Position numbers and translations under genes: made by a program
The notes under the pieces: model-generated
Seen by the model: the letters and a program-made list of their open reading frames with translations, nothing else
Told to the model about the DNA's origin: nothing
Databases searched by the model: none
Assembly (NCBI RefSeq): GCF_001522585.2
Contig: NZ_CP013372.1
Coordinates: 2,356,001-2,420,000 of the forward strand
Source: Burkholderia sp. NRF60-BP8
GTDB lineage: Bacteria; Pseudomonadota; Gammaproteobacteria; Burkholderiales; Burkholderiaceae
DNA length: 64,000 nucleotides
Direction: 5' to 3'
Part shown: in pieces, positions 47,352 through 56,943 of the stretch
How positions within the stretch are numbered: position 1 is the first letter of the stretch
Layout: the number at the start of each line of letters is the position of its first letter

Positions 47352-48464
47352 TCAGAAGACGTGCCGGACGCCGAGCGTCGCCATCATCTGGCGCGTGCCG
47401 GTCGAACGCGCATACGCGAAGATCTGCGCATGATCGGCGTCGCCGGCCGCCTGCTGCGCGATCACCGTCAGCGCGACGTCGGTGCGTTTGGACAGGAAGT
47501 AATCGGCCTGCAGGTTCACCTGATGCCATTTCGGACGCTTGTCGATCACGTCATACTTGCCGTTCGTGAACGCATATGCAGCGCCCAGAAAGAGCTGCGG
47601 CGTCATCGTGTAGACGACGTTCACGCCGAGGTTCTGCAGGTGCAGGTGCGAATTGTCGAGGTAATCGTAGCGCACGTCGGTGAACATCGCGGCGAACTGC
47701 GCGCAGCCGATCGTGTAGAAGCCGCCCGTGCCCGCGATCCGCTGCCGGCTCGCATACGCGGCGGGCGTCATCGCGCTCTTGCTGAAGATCAGCAGCGGAG
47801 ACGCGTAGTCGTTCGCGATCGCGCCGTCCTGGTTCGTCGCGCTGTAAGGATGGTTGTACTGCGCATAGACCGCGCTCCAGCGCAGCGGGCCACGCTCATA
47901 GCCCAGCCCGAAGCTGTACGCGCTGTTGTTCGCGAAACCGGTCGCATTGCTGAAGCCGTACAGCGCGGTGAACTTCAGCCCGTAGTAGACGGGGCTCACG
48001 TACTTGACCGAGTGCTGCACGCGAATGTCGTTGTAGCCGTTGTCGTTGTCGCCGATGTTCACGCCGTTGCTCGCGATGATCACGGGCCCGATGTAGTCGT
48101 GGATCGCGTCGTACTGGCGACCGAAGGTCAGCGAGCCGTAAGTGCGGTCGGCCAGGCCGACGTACGCCATGCGCCCGAACTCGCGGCCGTTCTGCGCGGC
48201 CGTGCCCGTCATCACGTTGAAGCCGTTCTCGAGCTGGAAGACCGCGGACAGCCCTTGCCCGAGATCCTCCTTGCCCTTCAGCCCCCAGCGCGGGTTCTGG
48301 TTCGTGCCGGACAGCGCCTGCCACGCGTTCTTGCCGCCCTGGTTCGTCGCGAACCCGACACCGGCCGAGATGAGACCGTACAGCGTGATGCTGCTTTGCG
48401 CACAGGCATGGGTCGCGAAGGCGCCGAGCATCGCGAGCGGAGCAAGCTTGTAAAGAGTTTTCAT
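47352..48464 (-). CDS. Gram-negative porin, linked to nucleoside hydrolase
   Basis: The 370-residue porin has a signal peptide (MKTLYKLAPLAMLGAFATHACA) and the mature start QSSITLYGLISAGVGFATNQ. GKEDLGQGLSAVFQLENGFN and FGRMAYVGLADRTYGSLTFGRQY are conserved Burkholderia porin strands, and the protein ends MMATLGVRHVF with terminal phenylalanine. It precedes the nucleoside hydrolase by 10 bp on the same strand, so it probably lets nucleosides into the periplasm. The start at ATG 48464 is preferred over longer open frames to 48593, which run through the AT-rich promoter at 48535-48590. Confidence 0.92.
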   Translation of the reverse strand: MKTLYKLAPLAMLGAFATHACAQSSITLYGLISAGVGFATNQGGKNAWQALSGTNQNPRWGLKGKEDLGQGLSAVFQLENGFNVMTGTAAQNGREFGRMAYVGLADRTYGSLTFGRQYDAIHDYIGPVIIASNGVNIGDNDNGYNDIRVQHSVKYVSPVYYGLKFTALYGFSNATGFANNSAYSFGLGYERGPLRWSAVYAQYNHPYSATNQDGAIANDYASPLLIFSKSAMTPAAYASRQRIAGTGGFYTIGCAQFAAMFTDVRYDYLDNSHLHLQNLGVNVVYTMTPQLFLGAAYAFTNGKYDVIDKRPKWHQVNLQADYFLSKRTDVALTVIAQQAAGDADHAQIFAYARSTGTRQMMATLGVRHVF

Positions 48465-48624
48465 GCGGGTCGTGTGGTCGGTGGTGGTCCAGGCGCGGCA
48501 GGGTTCCGCGAAACTGGCCTCGACTATACGAACCCGGATCGGATAATAAAAGTTTGCTTTCTTTATATCTCGATAAAACGGATTTATTCTCATCCTCGCG
48601 CGCCCGCGTTCGGCGCGCCGGCGC

Positions 48625-49842
48625 TCAGTCTGCCGTGTCGCCGCCCTTCGGCAGCTTCGACCATGCGCCGCGCCCCGGCATCGGCGACCACGCCGGGCGA
48701 GTCTTGCGGGCGCTGTCGATCACGACCAGATAGCGGCCCGCGATCGGCGTGATGTCGCGATCGCGACGCAGCACCCACAGCGACTTGCCGGCCTCGACAC
48801 GCGCCTGGTAATCGTCGTCGAGCAGGCCGTGCCGGTCGAGGAACGTGTTCAGCGACGCGGGAATCCGCACGCAACCCTTCGAGTGCCGGATGCCGAGCAG
48901 CGCCTCGAGCCGGTCGGGATCGGTCGCGTGCATCTGGAAGCGCATCGGCGACACGCCGCCCTTGCCCCAGCCGCGCTCGCCGTCCACCCAGCCGAAGTCG
49001 TAGATGCGCATGTCGCGTCGGCCGTAGCCGCGAATGCCGTTCTCGTTCGTCGTCCCTTCCGCGCGGAAATCCATCGTGTCCGGCGAGTGATGGAACACGC
49101 CGAGCGGCGTCAGGAAATGGTCGTACTGGCCCGGCAAGCCGGTGCCGACCGGCGATGCGCCGATCATCAGCCATGCATTGGCCGGCGTCGCGCGGAAATA
49201 GATGAACAGCGCCTGCACGTTCGGCGCGCGGTCGACCATCGCGACGTATTCGCCGGCGAGATCGCCGAGATCCGCATCGGCGAGCGCTTTCTGGAGCCGC
49301 TCGCCATACGCGCGCTGCTCGCTCGCCGGCACGTTCAGGCGTCGCGTGACTTCCTGCGTGAAACGCTTGCGCATGTCGAGCGCGCGCGTCGTCGCGTTCT
49401 GCGCGTCCTCGGCCGACAGCGGCGGATGCCGGCGCGGCGGAGTGGGTGGTGGCGGCTCGGCCTCGCTGGCAGGCGTGCCGGAGGCAGCCGATGCAGGCGC
49501 GGTGGCCGACGCGGCGGAAGCGGCCGACGCCCCCGATCCCGCGCTCGCGGGTTCTGCATGATTCACGTGATTCGCTTGTGACGCGGCGGATGTCGGCGCG
49601 GCGGCCGATGCGCCCGACGCCGCATGCGCGGACGAAGCGGGATGCGTGGGAGAGGCCGCCGATGCAGGCGACGCACCGGATGACGATTGCACGGCCGACG
49701 ACGGCGCGTCGGGCGCGGCAAAGGCAGGCCGTTCGGGGAGAACGGAAATCGACACCGTCGCAGCGAGCCACACATATGCGGCGACTGCGCGGTGACGGCA
49801 ACGCGGCTTTGCAAATTGCCGCGCCAGGTGGGCAAGAATCAT
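48625..49842 (-). CDS. L,D-transpeptidase (YkuD domain) with Ala/Ser-rich linker
   Basis: The 405-residue protein has an N-terminal signal or anchor ending near residue 42 (SISVLPERPAFA). A low-complexity linker of about 100 residues rich in Ala, Ser, Pro and His follows, then a conserved C-terminal YkuD domain. The catalytic motif HSKGCVRIP lies near 318-326, with its cysteine as nucleophile, and HATDP lies upstream. It forms or edits 3-3 peptidoglycan crosslinks, or anchors proteins to the wall. Start ATG 49842 is preferred, but an open frame to 49932 adds 30 arginine-rich residues. Confidence 0.85.
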   Translation of the reverse strand: MILAHLARQFAKPRCRHRAVAAYVWLAATVSISVLPERPAFAAPDAPSSAVQSSSGASPASAASPTHPASSAHAASGASAAAPTSAASQANHVNHAEPASAGSGASAASAASATAPASAASGTPASEAEPPPPTPPRRHPPLSAEDAQNATTRALDMRKRFTQEVTRRLNVPASEQRAYGERLQKALADADLGDLAGEYVAMVDRAPNVQALFIYFRATPANAWLMIGASPVGTGLPGQYDHFLTPLGVFHHSPDTMDFRAEGTTNENGIRGYGRRDMRIYDFGWVDGERGWGKGGVSPMRFQMHATDPDRLEALLGIRHSKGCVRIPASLNTFLDRHGLLDDDYQARVEAGKSLWVLRRDRDITPIAGRYLVVIDSARKTRPAWSPMPGRGAWSKLPKGGDTAD

Positions 49843-50324
49843 ACGTTCGAAGCCATCGGCCGATCCGGCCGCCGCAGCGTGCTGTTGCGAGCGGCGCATC
49901 TTCCGCGCAAGCCATCGACACGTCCGGCGCATCGCGTGCGCCCGGCGCCGACGCCTCTTCGCGGCGGAGCCGTTCGCTGATCCAACGCGGGCGCTCCGAT
50001 GGCGGCTAATGAGTCGTCAGGCCCCTCATTTTACTCGTCCATACGCGAATCGGCTGCGATGCAAATCGCGATTTCACGGTGTCATTGCGCTTCGTCACGC
50101 TTTGTTTCAACTCGTTGCCGCTCGTGTCGTCGGTGCGTGGCAGGCTCGTGTGTTGACGTTTCGCCCGCGGTCGAACGCGTGCGCGCTCGAGCCGGTTCGA
50201 TCGCACTTCCCTGTTGATTCGCACAACAAAGCAACTGGGAGACCGGACGGCCCGAACCGGAAACGTTGGACCGCATCGCACGCATGCCGCAACGAATCGT
50301 ACGGCACGCGTGCGCACCTGCCCG
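49843..50324. other. Spacer between MFS transporter and L,D-transpeptidase genes
   Basis: About 480 bases without a convincing gene, containing the L,D-transpeptidase promoter. It is of mixed composition, with short AT-richer patches. No palindrome or repeat stands out. Confidence 0.4.
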
Positions 50325-51743
50325 CTACTTCGAGATGGTTTCGAGCGCGATGCCCTTCGTGCGCGGCCCCATCCATCCGATTGCCGCCATCACGATCACC
50401 ATCGCGCCCGCGATGAACGCGAACACGCCGAACGTGCCGAAACCGCGCAGTACGGCCGCGATCACGAACGACGAGAAGATCGCCGAGAAGCGGCTCCACG
50501 AATAGACGAAGCCGACGGCCCGCGCGCGAATCGACGTCGGGAACAATTCGGCCTGGTACGCGTGGAAGCTGTACGACATGATGTTGCTCGCCAGCGTGAG
50601 ACCGATGCCGAGCACGATCAGGAAGGCGCCCACCGTCGTCTGGCTGAACAGCAGCCCGCAGACGACGATCGCCGCCGCCATCGCGACGATCACCGACTTG
50701 CGCTCGAAGCGATCGGCGATCACGAGGCCGATCAGCGGGCCGATCGGCGCCGCGAGCGCGATCACGCTCGAATACATCAGGCTCGACGTGATCGTGATGC
50801 CCTGCTTGATCAGCAGCGTCGGCACCCAGTTCGCGAAACCGTAGAAGCCGACCGTCTGGAACACGTTGAAGATCGTCATCATGATCGTGCGGCTGCGATA
50901 CGGCGGCACCCACATGTCGCGGAAGCTGCCGCGCGGCGGCACGGGTTCGGCCGGTGCCGGCGGCGGCAGCGGCCGCCCGTATTCGGCTTCGACCTTCGCC
51001 TCGAGCGCGCGCATGATGCGGTCGGCTTCGTCGACCCGGCCCTGCTGCGCGAGCCAGCGCGGGCTTTCCGGCAGTTCGCGGCGAATCCACCACACGAACA
51101 GCGCGCCATGCGCGCCGATCAGCACGACCCATCGCCAGCCGTCGAGGCCGAGCGGCGCGTGCGGCACAAGCAGGTAAGCGAGGAACGCGACCACCGGCAC
51201 CGCGACGAACCCCACCGCCTGCTCGCACGCGAACGCGCGACCGCGAATCTGCTTCGGCACGAGCTCGGAGATGTACGTGCCGATCGTCACCATCTCGACG
51301 CCGAGGCCGAGACCGACGACGAAGCGCCAGAAGTTCAGCCCCGCCGCGGTGTCCTGGAACGCCATCACGATGTTCGCGGCCGTGTACCACAGCAGCGACC
51401 ACGTGAAGATCGCGCGGCGGCCGAAGCGGTCGGCGAGAAAGCCGCACGCGATCGTGCCGATGAAGAGCCCGGAGAACAGCGCGGCGATGAAGCTCGCGAC
51501 GCCGGTGGTGCCGAACAGGCCGTGCGTGGTCGCGGAAAGGATGCCGCTTTTCACGAGGCCCGGCGCGATGTAGCCGCTGTACAGCAGGTCGTAGAGTTCG
51601 AAGAAGAAGCCGAGGCTCAGCAGCACGACGAGCTTCCAGACGCTGCGCGTCGGCGGCAGGCGATCGAGGCGGGCCGAGATGGAGCCGGGGTCGATGGAGG
51701 GGGATTGGGCAGGTGCCTGGGAAAGGCTGTCCGTTGAGGCCAT
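50325..51743 (-). CDS. MFS transporter (sugar/organic acid:proton symporter type)
   Basis: The 472-residue protein has 12 predicted helices. It shows the metabolite:H+ symporter motifs ADRFGRRAIFTWSL (loop 2-3) and ELVPKQIRGRAFACEQAVGF (loop 4-5), and a second RFERKSVIV in the C-terminal half. The family imports aromatic acids, shikimate, citrate or sugars. No catabolic genes adjoin it, so the substrate is unknown. The ATG at 51743 begins MASTDSLSQ; longer frames upstream are shadow sequence. Confidence 0.9.
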   Translation of the reverse strand: MASTDSLSQAPAQSPSIDPGSISARLDRLPPTRSVWKLVVLLSLGFFFELYDLLYSGYIAPGLVKSGILSATTHGLFGTTGVASFIAALFSGLFIGTIACGFLADRFGRRAIFTWSLLWYTAANIVMAFQDTAAGLNFWRFVVGLGLGVEMVTIGTYISELVPKQIRGRAFACEQAVGFVAVPVVAFLAYLLVPHAPLGLDGWRWVVLIGAHGALFVWWIRRELPESPRWLAQQGRVDEADRIMRALEAKVEAEYGRPLPPPAPAEPVPPRGSFRDMWVPPYRSRTIMMTIFNVFQTVGFYGFANWVPTLLIKQGITITSSLMYSSVIALAAPIGPLIGLVIADRFERKSVIVAMAAAIVVCGLLFSQTTVGAFLIVLGIGLTLASNIMSYSFHAYQAELFPTSIRARAVGFVYSWSRFSAIFSSFVIAAVLRGFGTFGVFAFIAGAMVIVMAAIGWMGPRTKGIALETISK

Positions 51744-52196
51744 CTTGGGCGCGTCTCCTGATCGTGTCGTATCGTGTCGTGCGTCGCCGTCCGGCGGACT
51801 GCCGAACCGCCGCCGGGCGAATCGCTGCATTGTACCGGCACGCCCGCTCGACGCATGGGCAAGCCAGCAGGCCGGACGCCTTCCAGGCACCGCGGCCATT
51901 CGATGCCCGGTTCCCCCGTCGAATAATGTGTAACTTCCGTAACCGCGTGTCGGGGACGAAAGGCGCGTCCGCGTGGCGTTCCGGTGCCATCGGCCGCGCG
52001 CGCAGGCCGCGCGGGCCGGTAATAATGGGGCTGCCGCGCCGTGTCGCGCGGGCGCGCGCCGCTGAAATCGCCGCGGACGACAAGACGCAATCGGTACAAC
52101 CACGCGTTCCGCGCCCCGGTAACATGCTAGCGGGCCAACTACCGGCTTCCGGCTGCCTTTCGGCAACCGGCATTGTCGGCAAATCGTAAGCATTCC
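51744..52196. other. Divergent spacer between MFS and mechanosensitive channel genes
   Basis: About 450 bases holding promoters for both directions. It contains a short TCGTGTCGTATCGTGTCGT near-repeat around 51763-51781. I see no gene or clear operator. Confidence 0.4.
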
Positions 52197-54659
52197 ATGT
52201 CCATACAACGACTATCCACGTACGCCCGCCGGATCGCGCTGATCGCGCTGCTGCAGTTCGCGGCCATCGCGACCGCGTCGGCATTCCCGGCCGCCGCTTC
52301 CGCTCCCGTCGCGAGCGGCGTCGGCGCATCCGCGCCGGCCATCTCGCTGCCCGACGCCGTCGCCCAGCTCAAACAGATGCAGGCGGAGCTGGACCGCATC
52401 AAGCAGCAGACCTCGACCACGTCCAACAGCAAGGAGCTGGACGCGCTCGACGATTCGGCGCAGGAACTGAGCACCGATGTCGCGAAACTGCAGAGCGATC
52501 TCACGCCGCAACGCGCGCAGGTCCAGGCGCAACTCGACGTGCTCGGCCCGCCGCCGGCCGAGGGCGCCGCGCCGGAAACGCCAGCCGTCGCGAAGCAGCG
52601 GGCCGCGCTCGACGCGCGCAAGACGCAGATCGACGCCGCGCTGAAGCAGGCCGCCGACCAGAAGGCGAGCCTCGCGAACCTGACCGAGCAGTTCGCGAAG
52701 CTGCACCGCAGCCTGCTGAAGAACCAGCTCGCGTTCCGTTCGAGCAGCATCTTCAGCGCGCAGTTCTGGCTGCCGCTGTTCCACCTGTCGCCGGACGATC
52801 GCCAGCGGCTCGATGATTTCAACGGCGAACTGTTCGACATGCTGCATTCGTCGTGGGTCCCCGGGCAACGGGCGATCACCACGCTGCTGCTGATCGCTGC
52901 ATTCGCCGCATGGCTCGGCGGCCGCCGGCTCATCGAGCGCGGGCTCGCGTGGATCGCGCTGACCCGCCTGCCGCCCACCCGCTTGCGCCGCAGTGCGCTC
53001 GCGCTGTCGACCGTGCTGTCGACCTTCCTCGCGACGGCCATCGCGATTCAGATTTTCTACCTCGCCGTCGCGCGCCACTACGAACTCACGCCGTCGCTGA
53101 CCGATCTGTGGGACCAGTTCGCGAAACTCGCCGCAACCTGCGCGTTGATCGCCGGGCTCGGCCGCGCCCTGCTCTGCACGAAGCATCCGTCGTGGCGACT
53201 GCCTGCGCTCGCCGACCCGGTCGCGCTCGCGATGAAGCCGTTCCCCAGCATCCTGGCCGCGCTGCTGCTGGTGTCGGGCACGCTCGAATCGATCAACCGG
53301 ATCGTCGATACCAGCCTGTCGGTCACGCTGCTCGGCCGCGGCATCGTATCGCTCGTCGTCGCGCTGACGGTCGGCGCATCGCTGTTGCGCGCGAACCGCG
53401 CGCGCAGCGCACTCGCGGCGGCAGGCGAAGCACCCGAGCAACGCTCGACGCTCGCCGGCCTGATCCATGCCGGCGTCACGCTCGCGATCGTCGCTTCGTT
53501 GATCGCACTCCTGATCGGTTACATCACGGTCGCGCGCTTCATCACGTACGAGCTCGTGTGGTTCGAGATCGTGCTGTGCGCGACCTACATCCTGATTCAG
53601 TTGACGCGCGACGCGAGCGAAAGCCTGTTCTCGTCGAGCCTGTCGTCGGGCCAGCAGATCAAGCATCTGTTCGCGCTCGAAGACCGCCACCTCGACCAGG
53701 CGCGTACGGTCCTGTCCGGCTTCGGCACGAGCCTGCTGATGCTGATCGCGGCGATCGCGCTGCTGACCGGCGGCTTCGGTACCACGCCGAGCGACCTGCT
53801 CGACAGCGCGGTCGCGATGATCGGCAGCCAGCGGCTGCAGAGCCTGAACATCATGCCCGACCGGATCATGAACGCCGTGATCGGCTTCGCGATCGGCTTG
53901 TACCTGCTGCGCTCGCTGCGCCGCTGGCTCGACGGCGAGTTCATGCCCGCGCTCGGCATGGATACGGGCATGCGCGTGTCGCTGATCACGCTGTTCACCA
54001 ACGTCGGCTACGTGCTGCTCGTGCTGATGACGCTCGGGCTGCTCGGCGTCAAGTGGAACAATCTCGCGTGGATCGTCAGCGCGTTGTCGGTGGGTATCGG
54101 CTTCGGCCTGCAGGAAATCGTGAAGAACTTCGTGTCGGGGCTGATCCTGCTGACCGAGCGCCCGGTGAAGGTAGGCGACATGGTCAGCATCGCGGGCGTC
54201 GAAGGCGATATTCGCCGCATCAACGTGCGTGCGACCGAGATCCAGCTGAGCGACCGCTCGACCGTGATCGTGCCGAACTCGCAACTGATCTCGCAGAACG
54301 TGCGCAACGTGACGATGGGCAACAGCACGCAGGGCGTCGCGACGCTGGTGCTGACGTTCCCGCTGAACACCGATCCCGAGCAGGTGCGCGACCTGCTGCT
54401 CGATGCGTATCGCGAGCACCAGGCGATTCTCGAGAAGCCGGCGCCGTCGGTGACGTTCAGCCAGCTCACGCCGGACGGGATCACGCTGAGCGTGACGGGT
54501 TACGTGTCGAGCCCGCGGATCGCGAGTTCGACGAAAAGCGATCTGCTGTTCGAGATCCTCAAGCAGTTGCGGGCGGCGGGGATTACGTTGTCGAGCCCGC
54601 AGATGCTGGTCGTGCAGAACATGCCGGCGGCCGATGGTTCCACGCGGCACGAATCGTAA
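52197..54659 (+). CDS. MscS family mechanosensitive channel with DUF3772 domain (MscK-like)
   Basis: The 820-residue protein has a signal peptide (to about residue 30). A long periplasmic coiled-coil/DUF3772 region is rich in Gln and Ala (about 50-185), followed by several TM helices. The MscS core is at about 570-790. The pore helix and beta domain show SALSVGIGFGLQEIVKNFVSGLILLTERPVKVGDMVSI near 625-665, the signature MscS segment. It opens under membrane tension to release solutes. Length is intermediate between MscS and MscK. ATG 52197 is preferred. A perfect hairpin follows the stop. Confidence 0.93.
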   Translation: MSIQRLSTYARRIALIALLQFAAIATASAFPAAASAPVASGVGASAPAISLPDAVAQLKQMQAELDRIKQQTSTTSNSKELDALDDSAQELSTDVAKLQSDLTPQRAQVQAQLDVLGPPPAEGAAPETPAVAKQRAALDARKTQIDAALKQAADQKASLANLTEQFAKLHRSLLKNQLAFRSSSIFSAQFWLPLFHLSPDDRQRLDDFNGELFDMLHSSWVPGQRAITTLLLIAAFAAWLGGRRLIERGLAWIALTRLPPTRLRRSALALSTVLSTFLATAIAIQIFYLAVARHYELTPSLTDLWDQFAKLAATCALIAGLGRALLCTKHPSWRLPALADPVALAMKPFPSILAALLLVSGTLESINRIVDTSLSVTLLGRGIVSLVVALTVGASLLRANRARSALAAAGEAPEQRSTLAGLIHAGVTLAIVASLIALLIGYITVARFITYELVWFEIVLCATYILIQLTRDASESLFSSSLSSGQQIKHLFALEDRHLDQARTVLSGFGTSLLMLIAAIALLTGGFGTTPSDLLDSAVAMIGSQRLQSLNIMPDRIMNAVIGFAIGLYLLRSLRRWLDGEFMPALGMDTGMRVSLITLFTNVGYVLLVLMTLGLLGVKWNNLAWIVSALSVGIGFGLQEIVKNFVSGLILLTERPVKVGDMVSIAGVEGDIRRINVRATEIQLSDRSTVIVPNSQLISQNVRNVTMGNSTQGVATLVLTFPLNTDPEQVRDLLLDAYREHQAILEKPAPSVTFSQLTPDGITLSVTGYVSSPRIASSTKSDLLFEILKQLRAAGITLSSPQMLVVQNMPAADGSTRHES

Positions 54660-54719
54660 GTGAGCCATCGAGCGGGTACGCTCGCGATCGATCGGCGCGC
54701 CGCGCGCCACGCAGTAAAC

Positions 54720-54761
54720 GAAATGGGCCGGTTACCGCTTCCACGGCAACCGGCCCATTTC
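54720..54761. terminator. Perfect 14-bp stem terminator between channel gene and amaB
   Basis: GAAATGGGCCGGTT (54720-54733) pairs perfectly with AACCGGCCCATTTC (54748-54761), with three further pairs inside. It sits between convergent genes and ends in an ATTTC tail on both strands. It is likely bidirectional. Confidence 0.8.
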
Positions 54762-54798
54762 ATTCGACCGTCGGAACGCCCAAGCCGGGCGCCCGCAC

Positions 54799-56310
54799 TT
54801 ATACGTCGAACTTCACCCCCTGCGCCAACGGCAACTGCCGGCTGTAATTGATCGTATTCGTCGCGCGACGCATATAAGCCTTCCACGCATCCGAACCCGA
54901 CTCGCGCCCGCCGCCCGTTTCCTTCTCGCCGCCGAACGCGCCGCCGATCTCCGCACCGCTCGTGCCGATGTTCACGTTGACGATCCCGCAATCGCTGCCG
55001 GCCGCCGACATGAACTGCTCGGCCTCGCGCATGTCGTTCGTGAAGATCGCCGACGACAGCCCCTGCGGTACCGCGTTATGCACGGCAATCGCGTCATCGA
55101 AATCGTCGTAGACCATCACGTACAGAATCGGCGCGAACGTCTCGCGCTCGACCACCGCCGATTGCTTCGGCATCCGCACGATGGCCGGACGCACGTAGTA
55201 CGCATCCGCGTGACCGACGTCCACGCGCTCGCCGCCCTTCACTTCGCCGCCCTGCTCGCGCGCATCGGCCAGCGCCTTCTGCATCGCGTCGAACGACGCG
55301 CGATCGACCAGCGGGCCGACCAGCGTGCCTTCCTCGAGCGGATTGCCGACCTTCACCGACGCATACGCCTTCTCGATGCGCGGCAGCAGTTGCTCGACGA
55401 GGCTGCGATGCACGATCAGCCGGCGCAGCGTCGTGCAGCGCTGGCCGGCCGTGCCGACCGCCGCGAACGTGACCGCGCGCACGACGAGGTCGAGATCCGC
55501 GCTCGGCGCGACGATCATCCCGTTGTTGCCGCCGAGCTCAAGGATGCCGCGTGCGAGACGCTGGCTCAGCACCTTCGCGACTTCCTGGCCCATCCGCACG
55601 CTGCCCGTCGCGCTGACGACCGGCACCTTCTTCGACGCCGTCAGTACCTCGCCGACATCGCGCATGCCCAGCACCAGTTGGCTCAGCTCCGCCGGCGCGA
55701 CGCCCGGATGCGTCTTCTCGAACTCGCGCAGCGCCTTCTGAAGCAGCACGTGGCAAGCGATCGCGGTGAGCGGCGTCTTCTCGGACGGCTTCCACACGAC
55801 CGAATCGCCGCACACGAACGCGAGCGCCGCATTCCACGCCCACACCGCGACCGGGAAGTTGAACGCCGAGATCACGCCGCACACGCCGATCGGGTGCCAC
55901 GTTTCCATCATCCGGTGGCCCGGACGCTCGGACGCGATCGTGAGGCCGTAAAGCTGGCGCGACAGGCCGACCGCGAAATCGCAGATGTCGATCATTTCCT
56001 GCACTTCACCGAGGCCTTCCGACGTGATCTTGCCGGCTTCGAGCGTGACGAGGCGACCGAGCTCGGCCTTGTGCTCGCGCAGCACGTTGCCGAACACGCG
56101 CACGAGTTCGCCGCGCACCGGTGCCGGCACCGTGCGCCACTTGAGGAATGCGTCGTGCGCGGCGTCGATCTTGCGCTCGGCGTCGGCGGGCGTGTCGACG
56201 GCCAGCGTCGCAAGCGTCGCGCCGTCGAGCGGCGAACGCGCGGTCAGCGCGTTGCCTTTCCACTGGGCGAGATCGATGTCGAGCGCGGCAAGAATGTCGT
56301 TGAATTGCAT
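54799..56310 (-). CDS. amaB: L-piperidine-6-carboxylate / alpha-aminoadipate semialdehyde dehydrogenase
   Basis: The 503-residue aldehyde dehydrogenase is of the ALDH7 (antiquitin-like) class. The NAD-binding segment GVCGVISAFNFPVAVWAWNAALAFVCGDSVVWKPSEKTPLTA is seen. The catalytic glutamate lies in ARGILELGGNNG, and the catalytic cysteine lies near 290 in TAGQRCTTLRRL. NIGTSGAEIGGAFGGEKETGGGRESGSDAW is the ALDH7 closing segment. It oxidises Δ1-piperideine-6-carboxylate (in ring/open equilibrium) to 2-aminoadipate. It faces lysP and amaA across 633 bp. ATG 56310 gives MQFNDILAALDI; upstream residues are non-native. Confidence 0.93.
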   Translation of the reverse strand: MQFNDILAALDIDLAQWKGNALTARSPLDGATLATLAVDTPADAERKIDAAHDAFLKWRTVPAPVRGELVRVFGNVLREHKAELGRLVTLEAGKITSEGLGEVQEMIDICDFAVGLSRQLYGLTIASERPGHRMMETWHPIGVCGVISAFNFPVAVWAWNAALAFVCGDSVVWKPSEKTPLTAIACHVLLQKALREFEKTHPGVAPAELSQLVLGMRDVGEVLTASKKVPVVSATGSVRMGQEVAKVLSQRLARGILELGGNNGMIVAPSADLDLVVRAVTFAAVGTAGQRCTTLRRLIVHRSLVEQLLPRIEKAYASVKVGNPLEEGTLVGPLVDRASFDAMQKALADAREQGGEVKGGERVDVGHADAYYVRPAIVRMPKQSAVVERETFAPILYVMVYDDFDDAIAVHNAVPQGLSSAIFTNDMREAEQFMSAAGSDCGIVNVNIGTSGAEIGGAFGGEKETGGGRESGSDAWKAYMRRATNTINYSRQLPLAQGVKFDV

Positions 56311-56943
56311 CACTTCCTCTTCAGGGACAGATTGATCGGTGCGGCGGCAGCGCCGCCCGCGTGATTCGATTGGAGCGCGTTCGAGCGCCTTGTGCAAGCG
56401 GATGCGCCGCGCGGCGGGCCCGGTGCGCCATCCGGCGCGTCGTGCTGCGCCGTCGCCGGAAAGCCAGGCCGGACGGCGCGCCCCAGCCTCGCGAGGCACG
56501 ATCCATGAAACACATTGTCGATGGCCACAAGTCGGGCCGCTATTGATATTAACTCACGACTTCATTCCAAAAATGCAAGAAGTAAGCCGGCTCGCCAGGC
56601 CTGTTTCGGTACCGATATGGGACATTTGCCAAGCCCGCAACCGGGCGCTCGGATGCGTCGCGGCACGACACAAGTTGATGATCATCTCGCATCACCCTGT
56701 TCGGAAATATCGTTTGCCGCCGATGCACCGGGCACACACAATCGGTGCGACGTCGAGGTGCAACGCACCCGGCGCGCCGCCGGCCGCCACCACGGCAGCC
56801 GGACGACCGACGAAGGCGACACGCACCACGGCCCGGCTCAGCGGGCCCGTCTCGCACCGCATCACCGCTACCCGGCCGCGGCCGGCCACGCGTCGCGCTT
56901 CGTCACCGAAAAACAATCCCGGAGACAGCGCCCAGCGCCCGCC
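56311..56943. other. Long divergent spacer between amaB and lysP
   Basis: These 633 bases hold both promoters. There is an AT-rich patch at 56540-56590 (TTGATATTAACTCACGACTT). A long leader before lysP (up to 350 bases) could hold a lysine-responsive element, but I could not assemble a lysine riboswitch from it. No gene is convincing. Confidence 0.45.

Noticed and set aside
51763..51781. TCGTGTCGTATCGTGTCGT near-repeat as an operator
   Set aside because: It is too short and irregular, and simple TCG/GTC-rich runs are common by chance in this replicon.
56311..56943. Possible lysine riboswitch upstream of lysP
   Set aside because: Lysine-related context invites it, but I could not assemble the conserved core helices and kink-turn, so it is not reported as a feature.
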